Shown piece after piece: positions 7,146 to 15,586 of a DNA stretch of 33,620 nt. The notes beneath the pieces are model-generated. The model had not been told where the DNA came from, ran no database searches, and was given only the letters and a program-made list of their open reading frames with translations. Numbering within the stretch: position 1 is the first letter of the stretch; the number at the start of each line of letters is the position of its first letter. A program made the translations under genes and the position numbers. Source of the stretch: Betaproteobacteria bacterium (GTDB lineage: Bacteria > Pseudomonadota > Gammaproteobacteria > Burkholderiales > Burkholderiaceae_C); NCBI GenBank assembly GCA_009921465.1, contig RFXS01000009.1, positions 1-33,620 on the forward strand. Direction: 5' to 3'.

Positions 7146-7175
7146 ATGCACCATCCATGGCCTTTAAATTTTTGA
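7146..7175 (+). CDS. putative nine-codon leader ORF upstream of secA
   Basis: ATG 7146 opens a frame of nine codons (MHHPWPLNF) that ends in TGA at 7173-7175, 16 bases inside secA and in a different frame. AAGGG sits four bases upstream of this ATG, a better fit than to the secA ATG 7157. It could couple or compete with secA translation. It may also be chance; there is no evidence that it is translated. Confidence 0.25.
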   Translation: MHHPWPLNF

Positions 7176-9913
7176 CCTTGATCTTCGGCAGTCGCAATGA
7201 GAGGCTGCTCAAACAATATGGCAAGACCGTGGCACGCATCAATGCCTTGGAGTCGGGTCTGGAGCAGCTCAGCGACGAAGCACTCAGAGCCAAAACGGAA
7301 AGCTTTAAGCAGCAAGTGGCACAAGGTGCAGCTGTGGATGACTTGCTGCCAGAGGCGTTTGCGGTGGTGCGCGAAGGCTCCAAGCGCAGCATGAAGATGC
7401 GCCACTTTGACATTCAACTCAGCGGCGGCATGGCCCTGCACCAAGGCAAAGTCGCCGAGATGCGCACGGGTGAGGGCAAAACACTCACCGCCACCTTGGC
7501 GGTGTATCTCAATGCGCTGTCGGGGCGCGGTGTTCACGTGGTCACCGTCAATGACTACTTGGCACAGCGCGACGCCCAATGGATGGGCCGCTTGTATAAC
7601 TTCTTGGGGCTGACTGTGGGGGTCAACCTGCCCCAAATGTCGCGCGAAGAAAAGCAATCGGCTTATCGCTGCGACATCACCTACGGCACGAACAACGAGT
7701 TTGGCTTTGACTATTTGCGCGACAACATGGTCTACGAGCCCGCTGACCGGGTGCAGCGCAAGTTGCATTACGCCATTGTCGACGAGGTTGATTCCATATT
7801 GATTGACGAAGCGCGCACACCGCTGATCATCAGTGGTCAGGCCGAAGATCACACCGATCGCTATGTCGCCATGAACCGCTTGGTGCCCAAACTGCAGCGC
7901 CAAGAGGGCGAGGAAGACTTGCGCACGGGCGAGGGCGTGACCAAGCCCGGGGACTTCACGGTCGATGAGAAATCCCACCAAGTGTTTCTCACCGAGCAAG
8001 GGCACGAGAACGCAGAGCGTTTGCTGGTCGAAATGGGGATGTTGCCCGAGGGTGCGTCGTTGTACGACCCCGCCAACATCAGCTTGATGCACCACTTGAC
8101 CGCATCTTTGCGGGCCCATCACCTCTACCACCGTGATCAGCACTATGTGAACCAAAACGGTGAGATTGTCATCGTCGACGAATTCACGGGCCGCTTGATG
8201 TCGGGCAGGCGCTGGAGCGATGGGCTGCACCAAGCGGTAGAGGCCAAAGAGGGCGTCCACATCCAGGCTGAAAACCAAACCCTGGCGTCCATCACCTTCC
8301 AAAACTATTTCCGTTTGTATCAAAAACTCTCCGGGATGACCGGAACGGCTGACACAGAGGCCTATGAGTTCCAAGAAATTTACGGTTTGGAGACGGTGGT
8401 CATTCCACCCAACCGCATCAGCCGTCGTGAAGATCAGCTCGATCGGGTTTACAAAACGACGCAAGAAAAATACAAAGCCGCGATCGATGACATCCGCGAT
8501 TGCCATGAGCGTGGCCAACCGGTTTTGGTGGGCACCAGCTCGATTGAAAATTCTGAAATCATTTCTGCATTGCTGACCCAGGCCAAGTTGCCCCACCAGG
8601 TGCTCAACGCCAAACAGCACGAACGTGAAGCCGAAATCGTGGCCCAAGCGGGGCACAGCACCATGATCACCATTGCCACCAATATGGCAGGCCGTGGCAC
8701 CGACATTGTGCTGGGTGGCAACCTCGAAAAAATGATCTCTGCGATGCAGGCTGACGCCAGCATCGCACCCGAGCAGCATGCGCATCGCGAGCAAGAATTG
8801 CGGGCACAGTGGCAAACCGATCACGACAAAGTGGTGGCCCTGGGCGGCTTGCGCATCATTGCCACCGAGCGCCACGAGTCGCGCCGCATCGATAACCAAT
8901 TGCGCGGTCGCTCGGGACGCCAAGGCGACCCTGGGTCATCGCGTTTTTACCTGAGTTTGGATGACCCGTTGATGCGCATCTTCGCGGGTGACCGTGTCAA
9001 GTCCATCATGGATCGCTTGAAAATGCCCGAGGGCGAGGCGATCGAAGCGGGCATCGTCACGCGCAGCATCGAGAGCGCACAACGCAAAGTAGAAGCCCGT
9101 AACTTTGATGTGCGCAAGCAATTGCTCGAATACGATGACGTCTCCAACGACCAGCGCAAGGTGATTTATCAGCAGCGCAACGACATCTTGGACGCCAGTG
9201 ATTTGAGTGCCCAAATCACAAGTTTGCGCGAAGGTTGCTTCACTGACTTGGTGCGCCAATACGTGCCGTTCGAATCGGTCGAAGAGCAATGGGACATCCC
9301 GTCCTTGGAGCGCGCATTGGCCATGGAGTGGCAAATCCATTTGGGCTTGCAAACTTGGATCGAAGCAGCCACGTCGGTGTCAGACGAGGACGTGGTTGAG
9401 AAAGTGGTTGCCGCCGCCCATGCCGCCTTTGCCGAGAAAGTGGCCCAAGTGGGGGCCGATCAACTCACCCCCTTCATGCGGGTGGTGTTGCTTCAAAGCA
9501 TTGACAACCATTGGCGCGAACACCTCTCGTCGTTGGACTATTTGCGCCAAGGCATTCATTTGCGGGGCTACGCCCAAAAGCAGCCCAAGCAAGAGTACAA
9601 GCGCGAAGCGTTTGAATTGTTTGGCCAATTGTTAGACCTGGTTAAAAACGAGGTCACACGTGTTTTGATGACCATGCAAGTGCAGTCACAACAGCAAATT
9701 GATGAAGCTGCCCAGGCACTGGAAACCCAGGCCGAGCAAATCAGCAATGTGACCTATACCGCTCCGACTGAAACCGGTGAGGCCTATACCTATGCCGGCC
9801 CTGCCAGCGAGTTTGAGTTGGCGCCACAGGGATTGACCAAAGTTGGGCGCAACGAACCCTGCACTTGTGGCAGTGGCAAAAAATTCAAAAACTGCCACGG
9901 TAAGCTGGCTTGA
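7157..9913 (+). CDS. secA: preprotein translocase ATPase SecA
   Basis: The protein has 918 residues (E. coli SecA has 901). ATG 7157 gives the standard start [18 protein letters not shown]; the longer ORF adds an atypical extension. SecA drives Sec-dependent export through SecYEG using ATP. Motifs in order are Walker A MRTGEGKT (about residue 105), [19 protein letters not shown], the preprotein cross-linking domain, [14 protein letters not shown], the second RecA-like fold with [18 protein letters not shown], the helical scaffold, and the C-terminal zinc finger [14 protein letters not shown] used for SecB/lipid binding. No gap was seen against relatives. It is divergent from the DUF721 gene and is followed five bases later by argJ, so the two are probably co-transcribed. 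Translation control through the leader hairpin is possible. Confidence 0.98.
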   Translation: MAFKFLTLIFGSRNERLLKQYGKTVARINALESGLEQLSDEALRAKTESFKQQVAQGAAVDDLLPEAFAVVREGSKRSMKMRHFDIQLSGGMALHQGKVAEMRTGEGKTLTATLAVYLNALSGRGVHVVTVNDYLAQRDAQWMGRLYNFLGLTVGVNLPQMSREEKQSAYRCDITYGTNNEFGFDYLRDNMVYEPADRVQRKLHYAIVDEVDSILIDEARTPLIISGQAEDHTDRYVAMNRLVPKLQRQEGEEDLRTGEGVTKPGDFTVDEKSHQVFLTEQGHENAERLLVEMGMLPEGASLYDPANISLMHHLTASLRAHHLYHRDQHYVNQNGEIVIVDEFTGRLMSGRRWSDGLHQAVEAKEGVHIQAENQTLASITFQNYFRLYQKLSGMTGTADTEAYEFQEIYGLETVVIPPNRISRREDQLDRVYKTTQEKYKAAIDDIRDCHERGQPVLVGTSSIENSEIISALLTQAKLPHQVLNAKQHEREAEIVAQAGHSTMITIATNMAGRGTDIVLGGNLEKMISAMQADASIAPEQHAHREQELRAQWQTDHDKVVALGGLRIIATERHESRRIDNQLRGRSGRQGDPGSSRFYLSLDDPLMRIFAGDRVKSIMDRLKMPEGEAIEAGIVTRSIESAQRKVEARNFDVRKQLLEYDDVSNDQRKVIYQQRNDILDASDLSAQITSLREGCFTDLVRQYVPFESVEEQWDIPSLERALAMEWQIHLGLQTWIEAATSVSDEDVVEKVVAAAHAAFAEKVAQVGADQLTPFMRVVLLQSIDNHWREHLSSLDYLRQGIHLRGYAQKQPKQEYKREAFELFGQLLDLVKNEVTRVLMTMQVQSQQQIDEAAQALETQAEQISNVTYTAPTETGEAYTYAGPASEFELAPQGLTKVGRNEPCTCGSGKKFKNCHGKLA

Positions 9914-9917
9914 CACC

Positions 9918-11147
9918 ATGGCTGTGAATTTATTGCCCCCTCAGGCCGGCGATTTGCATGCTGTTGCTGGTTTGCGCATTGGCGTGGTAGAAGCCGGCGT
10001 GCGCAAAGCCAATCGCAAAGACCTCACGGTTTTTTTGCTGGAGCCCGGCAGTTTGGTGGCTGGCGTGTTCACCCAAAATCGGTTTTGTGCCGCTCCAGTG
10101 CAACTGTGCCGCGCACATTTGGCCACTGGCCTGGGCATCCGTGCCCTGGTCATCAACACCGGCGTGGCCAATGCCGGTACCGGTGCCGATGGCCTCAAGC
10201 GTGCTCAGTCGGTGTGTGCCGCACTGGCGAATCAACTCCATATCAGCCCACAACAGGTGTTGCCTTTTTCCACCGGCGTGATCATGGAGCCCTTGCCCCA
10301 TGAGCGCATCGTGGCGGGCCTGCCCGCTGCCGTTGCTGCTGCTGATGCAGGGCAATGGTTGCAAGCTTCCCATGGCATCATGACCACCGATACCGTGGCC
10401 AAGGCATTTTCTGTGCAGGTGATGCTGTCGGGTGTGCCGGTGACCGTGACGGGCATCAGCAAAGGGGCAGGCATGATTCGCCCCAACATGGCCACCATGC
10501 TCGGCTTTGTCGCCACCGATGCGTGCATTGACGCGGGCCTGATGGATGCCATGGCGCACGATTTGGCAGAGGCGTCATTCAATCGCATCACGGTCGATGG
10601 CGACACCTCGACCAACGATTCATTCATTGTGATGGCCACCCAAAAGGCCAAGCACCCACCGGTGACCGATTGGTCCTCTAGCGATGGCCAAACCCTGCGC
10701 CGCGCTTTGATGAATGTGTCTCGCCTATTGGCCCAAGCCATCGTGCGCGATGGGGAGGGTGCCACCAAGTTCATCACCGTCACCGTCGAGGGTGGGCGCT
10801 CCAGCGCCGAGTGTCGCCAAGTGGCTTATGCCATTGCCCATTCGCCTTTGGTCAAGACCGCTTTTTTTGCCAGCGACCCCAACTTGGGCCGCATCTTGGC
10901 CGCAGTGGGTTATGCGGGCATTGAGGACTTGGAGCAAACTGGGATTGATTTGTACCTGGATGACGTTCAAGTGGCCGTGCACGGTGGACGCAGCCCCAGC
11001 TACCAAGAGGCCGATGGACAGCGCATCATGAAGCAGTCCGAAATCACCGTGCGGGTGGTGCTGGGTCGGGGCTCGTCCAGTGACACGGTTTGGACCTGTG
11101 ACTTCAGCCACGAGTACGTCACCATCAACGCAGACTACAGAAGTTGA
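9918..11147 (+). CDS. argJ: bifunctional ornithine acetyltransferase / N-acetylglutamate synthase ArgJ
   Basis: The protein has 409 residues from ATG 9918, four bases after secA. ArgJ moves the acetyl group from N-acetylornithine to glutamate (arginine cycle) and in bifunctional forms also uses acetyl-CoA. It self-cleaves before a conserved Thr, visible in [10 protein letters not shown] (about residue 190), into alpha and beta chains. [10 protein letters not shown] (oxyanion region), [20 protein letters not shown] and [16 protein letters not shown] are intact, as is the C-terminal INADYRS. One unusual residue: [10 protein letters not shown], where most relatives have NTGNANAGTG. It is transcribed with secA and ends at a strong terminator. 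Confidence 0.96.
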   Translation: MAVNLLPPQAGDLHAVAGLRIGVVEAGVRKANRKDLTVFLLEPGSLVAGVFTQNRFCAAPVQLCRAHLATGLGIRALVINTGVANAGTGADGLKRAQSVCAALANQLHISPQQVLPFSTGVIMEPLPHERIVAGLPAAVAAADAGQWLQASHGIMTTDTVAKAFSVQVMLSGVPVTVTGISKGAGMIRPNMATMLGFVATDACIDAGLMDAMAHDLAEASFNRITVDGDTSTNDSFIVMATQKAKHPPVTDWSSSDGQTLRRALMNVSRLLAQAIVRDGEGATKFITVTVEGGRSSAECRQVAYAIAHSPLVKTAFFASDPNLGRILAAVGYAGIEDLEQTGIDLYLDDVQVAVHGGRSPSYQEADGQRIMKQSEITVRVVLGRGSSSDTVWTCDFSHEYVTINADYRS

Positions 11148-11149
11148 CC

Positions 11150-11171
11150 GCCTGCCACACGGCAGGCTTTT
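11150..11171 (+). terminator. intrinsic terminator after argJ
   Basis: GCCTGCC (11150-11156), loop ACAC, GGCAGGC (11161-11167), then TTTT. It is a perfect seven-base-pair GC-rich stem starting two bases after the argJ stop. It ends only 14 bases before the next start codon. Confidence 0.85.
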
Positions 11172-11185
11172 AAGAGCCCTTTTTC

Positions 11186-12070
11186 ATGAACGATAAATTC
11201 GATGCCCTGGTTGAGCGATTGCACGCCTTGATGGACCGGGTAGAACTGGTGTTGCCCCGCCCGTTGTCGGCCCCCGATTGGTCGGCCAGCGTGGCCTTTC
11301 GCTACCGCAAGCGCGCCAGTGGCCATGGGGCCTTAGAGCCGGTGGCCCATGTGGCCCCGTTGCGCCTGGATGACCTCAAAGAAATTGACCCGCAAAAAGA
11401 AAAGATCCAGCAAAACACAGAGCAATTTGTGCAAGGCTTGTCGGCCAACAATGTGCTGCTCACAGGGGCTCGCGGGACGGGCAAGTCTTCGCTCATCAAG
11501 GCTTGTCTGAACCATTACGCCCCGCAAGGTCTGCGTTTGATCGAGGTCGACAAGGCCGATCTGACCGATTTGCCCGACATCATGGACTTGGTGGCCCATC
11601 GGCCCGAGAAGTTCATCATCTATTGTGATGACCTGAGCTTTGAAGACGGCGAGTCAGGCTACAAAGCCCTCAAGTCCATTTTGGATGGCACCGTTTCTGC
11701 GGCCTCGCCCAACGTGCTGATCTACGCCACCAGCAATCGGCGCCATTTGCTGCCCGAGTACATGAAAGAGAACCTGTCATACACCCACACCGATGATGGC
11801 GAGGTGCACCCAGGTGAGGTGATCGAAGAGAAAATTTCTTTGTCTGAACGTTTTGGACTGTGGGTGAGCTTTTACCCATTCACCCAGGATGAATATCTCA
11901 CCATCGTCGAGCAGTGGCTGTCTGCGCTGGGTGTGCCGTCCGACCTGTTTGAAGCTGCCCGCCCTCAGGCCTTGGTTTGGGCGCTCGAGCGCGGCTCGCG
12001 CAGCGGGCGCGTGGCACACCAATTTGCGCGTGACTTTGCGGGCCACCATGTGGGCCGTCAACCTTCGTGA
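11186..12070 (+). CDS. DUF815 family AAA-type ATPase
   Basis: The protein has 294 residues. A helical N-terminal part is followed by a AAA+-like ATPase core with Walker A LLTGARGTGKSSLI (about 90-103), Walker B KFIIYCDDLSFE (142-153), a sensor-type ATSNRRHLLPEYM, and a C-terminal region with the typical LSERFGLWVSFYPF and RSGRVAHQFARDF. The DUF815 family is widespread in proteobacteria; its cellular role is not established to my knowledge. The stop overlaps the GTG of the Nudix gene by four bases, so the two are translationally coupled. No clear Shine-Dalgarno precedes the ATG, and a strong terminator sits just upstream, which leaves the source of transcription unclear. Confidence 0.9.
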   Translation: MNDKFDALVERLHALMDRVELVLPRPLSAPDWSASVAFRYRKRASGHGALEPVAHVAPLRLDDLKEIDPQKEKIQQNTEQFVQGLSANNVLLTGARGTGKSSLIKACLNHYAPQGLRLIEVDKADLTDLPDIMDLVAHRPEKFIIYCDDLSFEDGESGYKALKSILDGTVSAASPNVLIYATSNRRHLLPEYMKENLSYTHTDDGEVHPGEVIEEKISLSERFGLWVSFYPFTQDEYLTIVEQWLSALGVPSDLFEAARPQALVWALERGSRSGRVAHQFARDFAGHHVGRQPS

Positions 12071-12537
12071 TTGAACCGCTGGTGGCCGATGCCGTTCAAC
12101 CACGCCAAGGTGGTTCGGACAGGCCATTGGTTCAGGTCGCGGTGGGTGTGCTGATTGAAGGCGATGGGCGTTTTTTGCTCACGTCACGCCCTGCGGGCAA
12201 GGTGTATGAAGGCTACTGGGAGTTCCCCGGCGGCAAGCTAGAAGCCCATGAGACGGTGGAACAAGCCCTCGCACGCGAGTTGCATGAAGAGCTGGGCATT
12301 CACACGACCCAAGTGCAAAGCTGGCGCAGTACGCAAGTCGATTACCCCCATGCCTGGGTACAACTGAACTTTTGCAAAGTGTGGGCTTGGCAAGGTGATT
12401 TGCGCATGCGTGAAGGGCAGCAATTTGCATGGCAGACCTTGCCGGTGCAAGTCACGCCCGTATTGCCCGGTACTGTGCCTGTGTTGCAGTGGCTGGCCCA
12501 AGAGCAGGGGCACATGGGGCCCACCCACCACGCTTAA
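12067..12537 (+). CDS. mutT: Nudix hydrolase, MutT type (8-oxo-dGTP diphosphatase-like)
   Basis: The protein has 156 residues from GTG 12067, overlapping the upstream stop as GTGA. The complete Nudix box is GGKLEAHETVEQALARELHE followed by ELGI, matching GX5EX7REUXEEXGU with all metal-binding glutamates. The preceding FLLTSRPAGKVYEGYWEFPGG is characteristic of MutT-like enzymes that remove 8-oxo-dGTP from the nucleotide pool. Substrate cannot be proved from sequence. The gene ends convergent to yacG with 22 bases between them. Confidence 0.85.
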   Translation: MIEPLVADAVQPRQGGSDRPLVQVAVGVLIEGDGRFLLTSRPAGKVYEGYWEFPGGKLEAHETVEQALARELHEELGIHTTQVQSWRSTQVDYPHAWVQLNFCKVWAWQGDLRMREGQQFAWQTLPVQVTPVLPGTVPVLQWLAQEQGHMGPTHHA

Positions 12538-12559
12538 GGCGAGACCAGGGTGACGCCCT

Positions 12560-12772
12560 TCATTGGGGCAAGGGGGGTGGGGGCAAGTCGCCGACGATGT
12601 CGAAATCGTCGACCGGGTTGTCGTCGGGCAAGCGGTGTTGCTCGCTGGCCCAGGCACCGAAGTCATGGTTTTTGCAGGGCCCTGAGCAAAAAGGGCGATA
12701 TGGGTTGGATGCTGCGTAAACGCTCTCTCCCCCGCAGCCGGGGCACTTGACCTTGCGCGTTGTAGTCACCAT
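12560..12772 (-). CDS. yacG: DNA gyrase inhibitor YacG (zinc-binding)
   Basis: The protein has 70 residues. A short zinc protein with CPGC near residues 10-13 and CSGPC near 29-33 (C-X2-C-X15-C-X3-C), joined by YAASNPYRPF, and the typical KNHDFGAWASEQHRLP. In E. coli YacG binds GyrB and inhibits gyrase. The C-terminus is acidic then proline-rich, as usual. It is the last gene of the minus-strand run pilB-pilC-coaE-zapD-yacG. Confidence 0.95.
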   Translation of the reverse strand: MVTTTRKVKCPGCGGESVYAASNPYRPFCSGPCKNHDFGAWASEQHRLPDDNPVDDFDIVGDLPPPPLPQ

Positions 12773-12825
12773 GGCGTGTGGCCTGATACCCGTTGGCGCT
12801 GGTGGTCAATGTGGGCGGGTGTGGC

Positions 12826-13578
12826 TCACACGCACAAAGCGACTTCGAAAGTCACATCTTGGGTGCAAGACTGCATGCGCCCGCTCTCATCGGCTTTCAT
12901 CATGCGCACCCAAATCATCAAACGATTGCCGCTGATTTCAGGGATCAAGCCCAGTTCCGGGTCAAGGCGCAAGCGCATCAGTTGAAAGCGCCCTTGCGGC
13001 AGGGCTTGCTGAAACTGTCCGGCTGTGGCCACCACTTTTTGCGTCATGCCGTTGTCGCGCAGCAGGCGCAACAGCAAATTGACGGCATTTTGAATCGGGC
13101 GCAGGCTTTCACCCCACTGTTTCAAATTTTTGCAGCGCGATACGCTGGTGTGTTGTTGCCACGCATGGTAGTAGGGCAAGTCAAAACCGCAGGTGCCACC
13201 AGGAATACCAGAGCGGTTGCGCAGGCTCGACAGCCACTCGTTGTCTGTCACGGCTTGCCCAATGCGGCCCGACACCGATTTGAGCAACTCCAAGTGCATG
13301 TCAAGTTCGGCAATGATTTCGTTCAGGGCCGCTTCAGACACCGACGGATTGCCCCGAAACGATAAAAATTGCTGGCGATTTTTCTCCAGGTCTTTCAGCA
13401 CCTCGGTCTTGAGGTCGGCCCGGCCACCCACATCCACCAATTCAAACAAAGTGGTCAAGGCGAAGTGGTGATCAACGGCTTGTTCGCGGGTGATCAATTC
13501 GTCAAATCGATGGAACAAATGTTCAAGCCGCAAATAGGTGCGGACTCTTTCATTGAAGGGGTGCTCGTAGAGGATCAC
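12826..13578 (-). CDS. zapD: cell division protein ZapD
   Basis: The protein has 250 residues from a GTG start (13578) that gives the standard MILYEHPFNERVRTYLRLEH. ZapD (YacF) binds the FtsZ C-terminal tail and bundles FtsZ filaments at the division ring in the cytosol. The helical first half (FDELITREQAVDHHFALTTL) and the second, beta-rich part (GGTCGFDLPYYHAWQ, then FQLMRLRLDPELGLIPEISG) match the family along its full length. It lies between coaE and yacG, an order conserved in many proteobacteria. Confidence 0.95.
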   Translation of the reverse strand: MILYEHPFNERVRTYLRLEHLFHRFDELITREQAVDHHFALTTLFELVDVGGRADLKTEVLKDLEKNRQQFLSFRGNPSVSEAALNEIIAELDMHLELLKSVSGRIGQAVTDNEWLSSLRNRSGIPGGTCGFDLPYYHAWQQHTSVSRCKNLKQWGESLRPIQNAVNLLLRLLRDNGMTQKVVATAGQFQQALPQGRFQLMRLRLDPELGLIPEISGNRLMIWVRMMKADESGRMQSCTQDVTFEVALCV

Positions 13579-13647
13579 TGCGCATTAATTCCAAACGCGA
13601 TGATAACCTTGTCCGAGGCGGCCAGTCGGGGCAAGGGGGCGCGTTTT

Positions 13648-14304
13648 TCAGGCGGCAGGCGGTGGGGTCGCGCCCAACACCCCAGGTGCGGCGGCATCCA
13701 AACCCCAGAGATGTGCCAACTGAGTCACTTTGTCTTCAAATATTGAAATGCCAATATCCTCGTTGAGGATGACCCAATCGGCGGCGGCCTGCCTTTGGGC
13801 CCGGCTGGCTTGCACGTGGATGACCGCCATGACTTGCTCGCGCGTCCAGCCATTGCGGGCTTGAACCCTGGCCACTTGGGTCTCGGTGCTGCAGTCAATC
13901 ACCAGGACCCCATCAACTTGGCTGCGCCAGCGCCCGGACTCGACCAATAAGGGGATGTCAAATACCAGCACCCGAGCGCCCGCTTCCAGTGCCGCTTGCG
14001 CTTGCTGATCGATCGCTTGCTTGACCAGGGGATGAACGATGGCTTCTAAATGTTGCTTTGCGCTGGCATCGGCAAACGCAATTTGGCGCATCTTTGGGCG
14101 ATCCAATGCGCCTTGGGCGTCGATCAGCGCGTCGCCAAAGTGCGCACGCAATGGTGCGATGGCCAATCCCCCGGGGGCCGTGACCGAGCGTGCTATGGCA
14201 TCGGCATCGAGCACGGCAGCCCCCAAGCCCGCCAGCACTTTGGCAGCAGTGCTCTTGCCGCTGCCAATGCCGCCCGTCAAACCAATGCGCCAAACTTTGT
14301 CCAT
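13648..14304 (-). CDS. coaE: dephospho-CoA kinase
   Basis: The protein has 218 residues. CoaE phosphorylates the ribose 3'-OH of dephospho-CoA, the last step of coenzyme A synthesis. The P-loop GLTGGIGSGKS is at residues 8-18, followed by VLDADAIAR (substrate-binding Asp), FDIPLLVESG (about 115-124), and VQARNGWTREQVMAVIHVQA of the lid/core region. The C-terminus carries a short Ala/Pro tail beyond the usual end. It follows pilC after only 22 bases on the same strand; a prepilin peptidase gene often found between them is missing here. Confidence 0.96.
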   Translation of the reverse strand: MDKVWRIGLTGGIGSGKSTAAKVLAGLGAAVLDADAIARSVTAPGGLAIAPLRAHFGDALIDAQGALDRPKMRQIAFADASAKQHLEAIVHPLVKQAIDQQAQAALEAGARVLVFDIPLLVESGRWRSQVDGVLVIDCSTETQVARVQARNGWTREQVMAVIHVQASRAQRQAAADWVILNEDIGISIFEDKVTQLAHLWGLDAAAPGVLGATPPPAA

Positions 14305-14326
14305 GCTTGCAGTCTAATCCAGCGCA

Positions 14327-15586
14327 CTAAAGCACTTGCCCCAGTTGAAAAATGGGCAAGTACATGGCGATCACCAACCCCCCGATCAGCACACCCAACA
14401 CCACAATCACGGCAGGCTCCATCAGCACAGCGATCTTTTTTTGCAGCCACTGCACCTGCGCATCGTGCATGCGTGCGACTTGCATCAGCATCACATCCAG
14501 CCGCCCAGTGGCTTCACCCACCGCCACCATTTGCACCACTTGGGGTGCAAACAAAGTTTTCGATCCAAACGGCCTCAAAGCAGCTGTACCGGTGCTGTCC
14601 CAAGCGGCCAAGGCGGTACCGGTCAGCACATCAGCGCGGACCTGGGCCAGGCGCTGCACAAAGCACAGGTTGCCGCTGGCATGCGCACTGATGTCCATGG
14701 CTTCGTGCAGTGACACACCTGCGCGCATCAAACTTGACAAGGTGCGTGCCCAACGCGAGACGCAAGACAGCTGCACCAAAGGCCCCCAGATAGGCCACCC
14801 CAATGCCAGCCTGGCTTGGATGTATTTGCCACGGGGGTCCAGTCGCAACCAATGCCTCAGCAGCCATGCACAGGCCAAGCCGCCAGCGGCAAAGACCCAG
14901 CCTTGCGCCACCCACCAGCGACTCAAAGACAAGACCAGTCGGGTGGGGGCAGGTAACTCGGCACCCATCGAGGAGAAGATGGACTCAAAGGCCGGTACCA
15001 CCCAGCCCAACATCAAGCCCACCACGACCGCAGACAAGGCCAGCACCGCCAGCGGATAGGTCAAAGCAGCTTTCAACGCTTCACGCAAGGCCAAATCACG
15101 CTCCAAGTGTTGTGCCAGTTCTTCCAAAATAACGTCGAGTTGACCCGAGGCTTCGGCCGCCGCCACCATTCCCAAGTAGACCGCATCAAAACAAGCATGG
15201 GTTTGCATCGCCTGGTACAGGCTGGTGCCGCTTTCGATGCGCTCCATCAAGTCTTGTGCCATCGATCGCAAGCCTGCGTTGTCTGCGCCCTTGGCAATGA
15301 CTTCCAAAGCGCTTAACAAAGGAATGCCCGCTTGCACCAAGGTGGCCAACTGGCGGGTGAAGCGAACCATGTCGGCGGCATTGGGTTGCTTGCCCTTGTT
15401 GGGTTTGCGAGTGCGCTTGATTTGCAAAGGTCGGATGCGCTGGGCGTGTAAATGTGCTTCTATGTCAGCGGCATGCAGAGCCAACATCTGGCCACTTTGG
15501 TTTTGTCCTTGCGCATTTCGGCCGCTCCAAGCGTACCAATGACCGGGGTTGGAAAAGTGTTCAGGGCCATCTGATGGGTTAGGCAT
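14327..15586 (-). CDS. pilC: type IV pilus / type II secretion inner-membrane platform protein (PilC/GspF)
   Basis: The protein has 419 residues. This is the polytopic platform that couples the PilB ATPase to pilus polymerisation. An N-terminal domain (WYAWSGRNAQGQNQSGQ) is followed by two T2SSF repeats: one beginning VRFTRQLATLVQAGIPLLSA (about residue 75) and one at VSRWARTLSSLMRAGVSLHE (about 275), each followed by hydrophobic helices (VLALSAVVVGLMLGWVVP; AVIVVLGVLIGGLVIAMYLP). The start overlaps the pilB stop by eight bases, so they are co-translated. No prepilin gene lies nearby. The sequence cannot decide between pilus and secretion use; pilus is favoured by the usual context. Confidence 0.9.
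   Translation of the reverse strand: MPNPSDGPEHFSNPGHWYAWSGRNAQGQNQSGQMLALHAADIEAHLHAQRIRPLQIKRTRKPNKGKQPNAADMVRFTRQLATLVQAGIPLLSALEVIAKGADNAGLRSMAQDLMERIESGTSLYQAMQTHACFDAVYLGMVAAAEASGQLDVILEELAQHLERDLALREALKAALTYPLAVLALSAVVVGLMLGWVVPAFESIFSSMGAELPAPTRLVLSLSRWWVAQGWVFAAGGLACAWLLRHWLRLDPRGKYIQARLALGWPIWGPLVQLSCVSRWARTLSSLMRAGVSLHEAMDISAHASGNLCFVQRLAQVRADVLTGTALAAWDSTGTAALRPFGSKTLFAPQVVQMVAVGEATGRLDVMLMQVARMHDAQVQWLQKKIAVLMEPAVIVVLGVLIGGLVIAMYLPIFQLGQVL

Noticed and set aside
7100-8923. 607-residue ORF antisense to secA
   Set aside because: secA is strongly supported on the other strand; this ORF has shadow-like composition and no domain.
12819-12831. GTGTG-GCT-CACAC inverted repeat at the zapD end
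   Set aside because: Five-base stem without a T run, partly inside the coding sequence; within chance.
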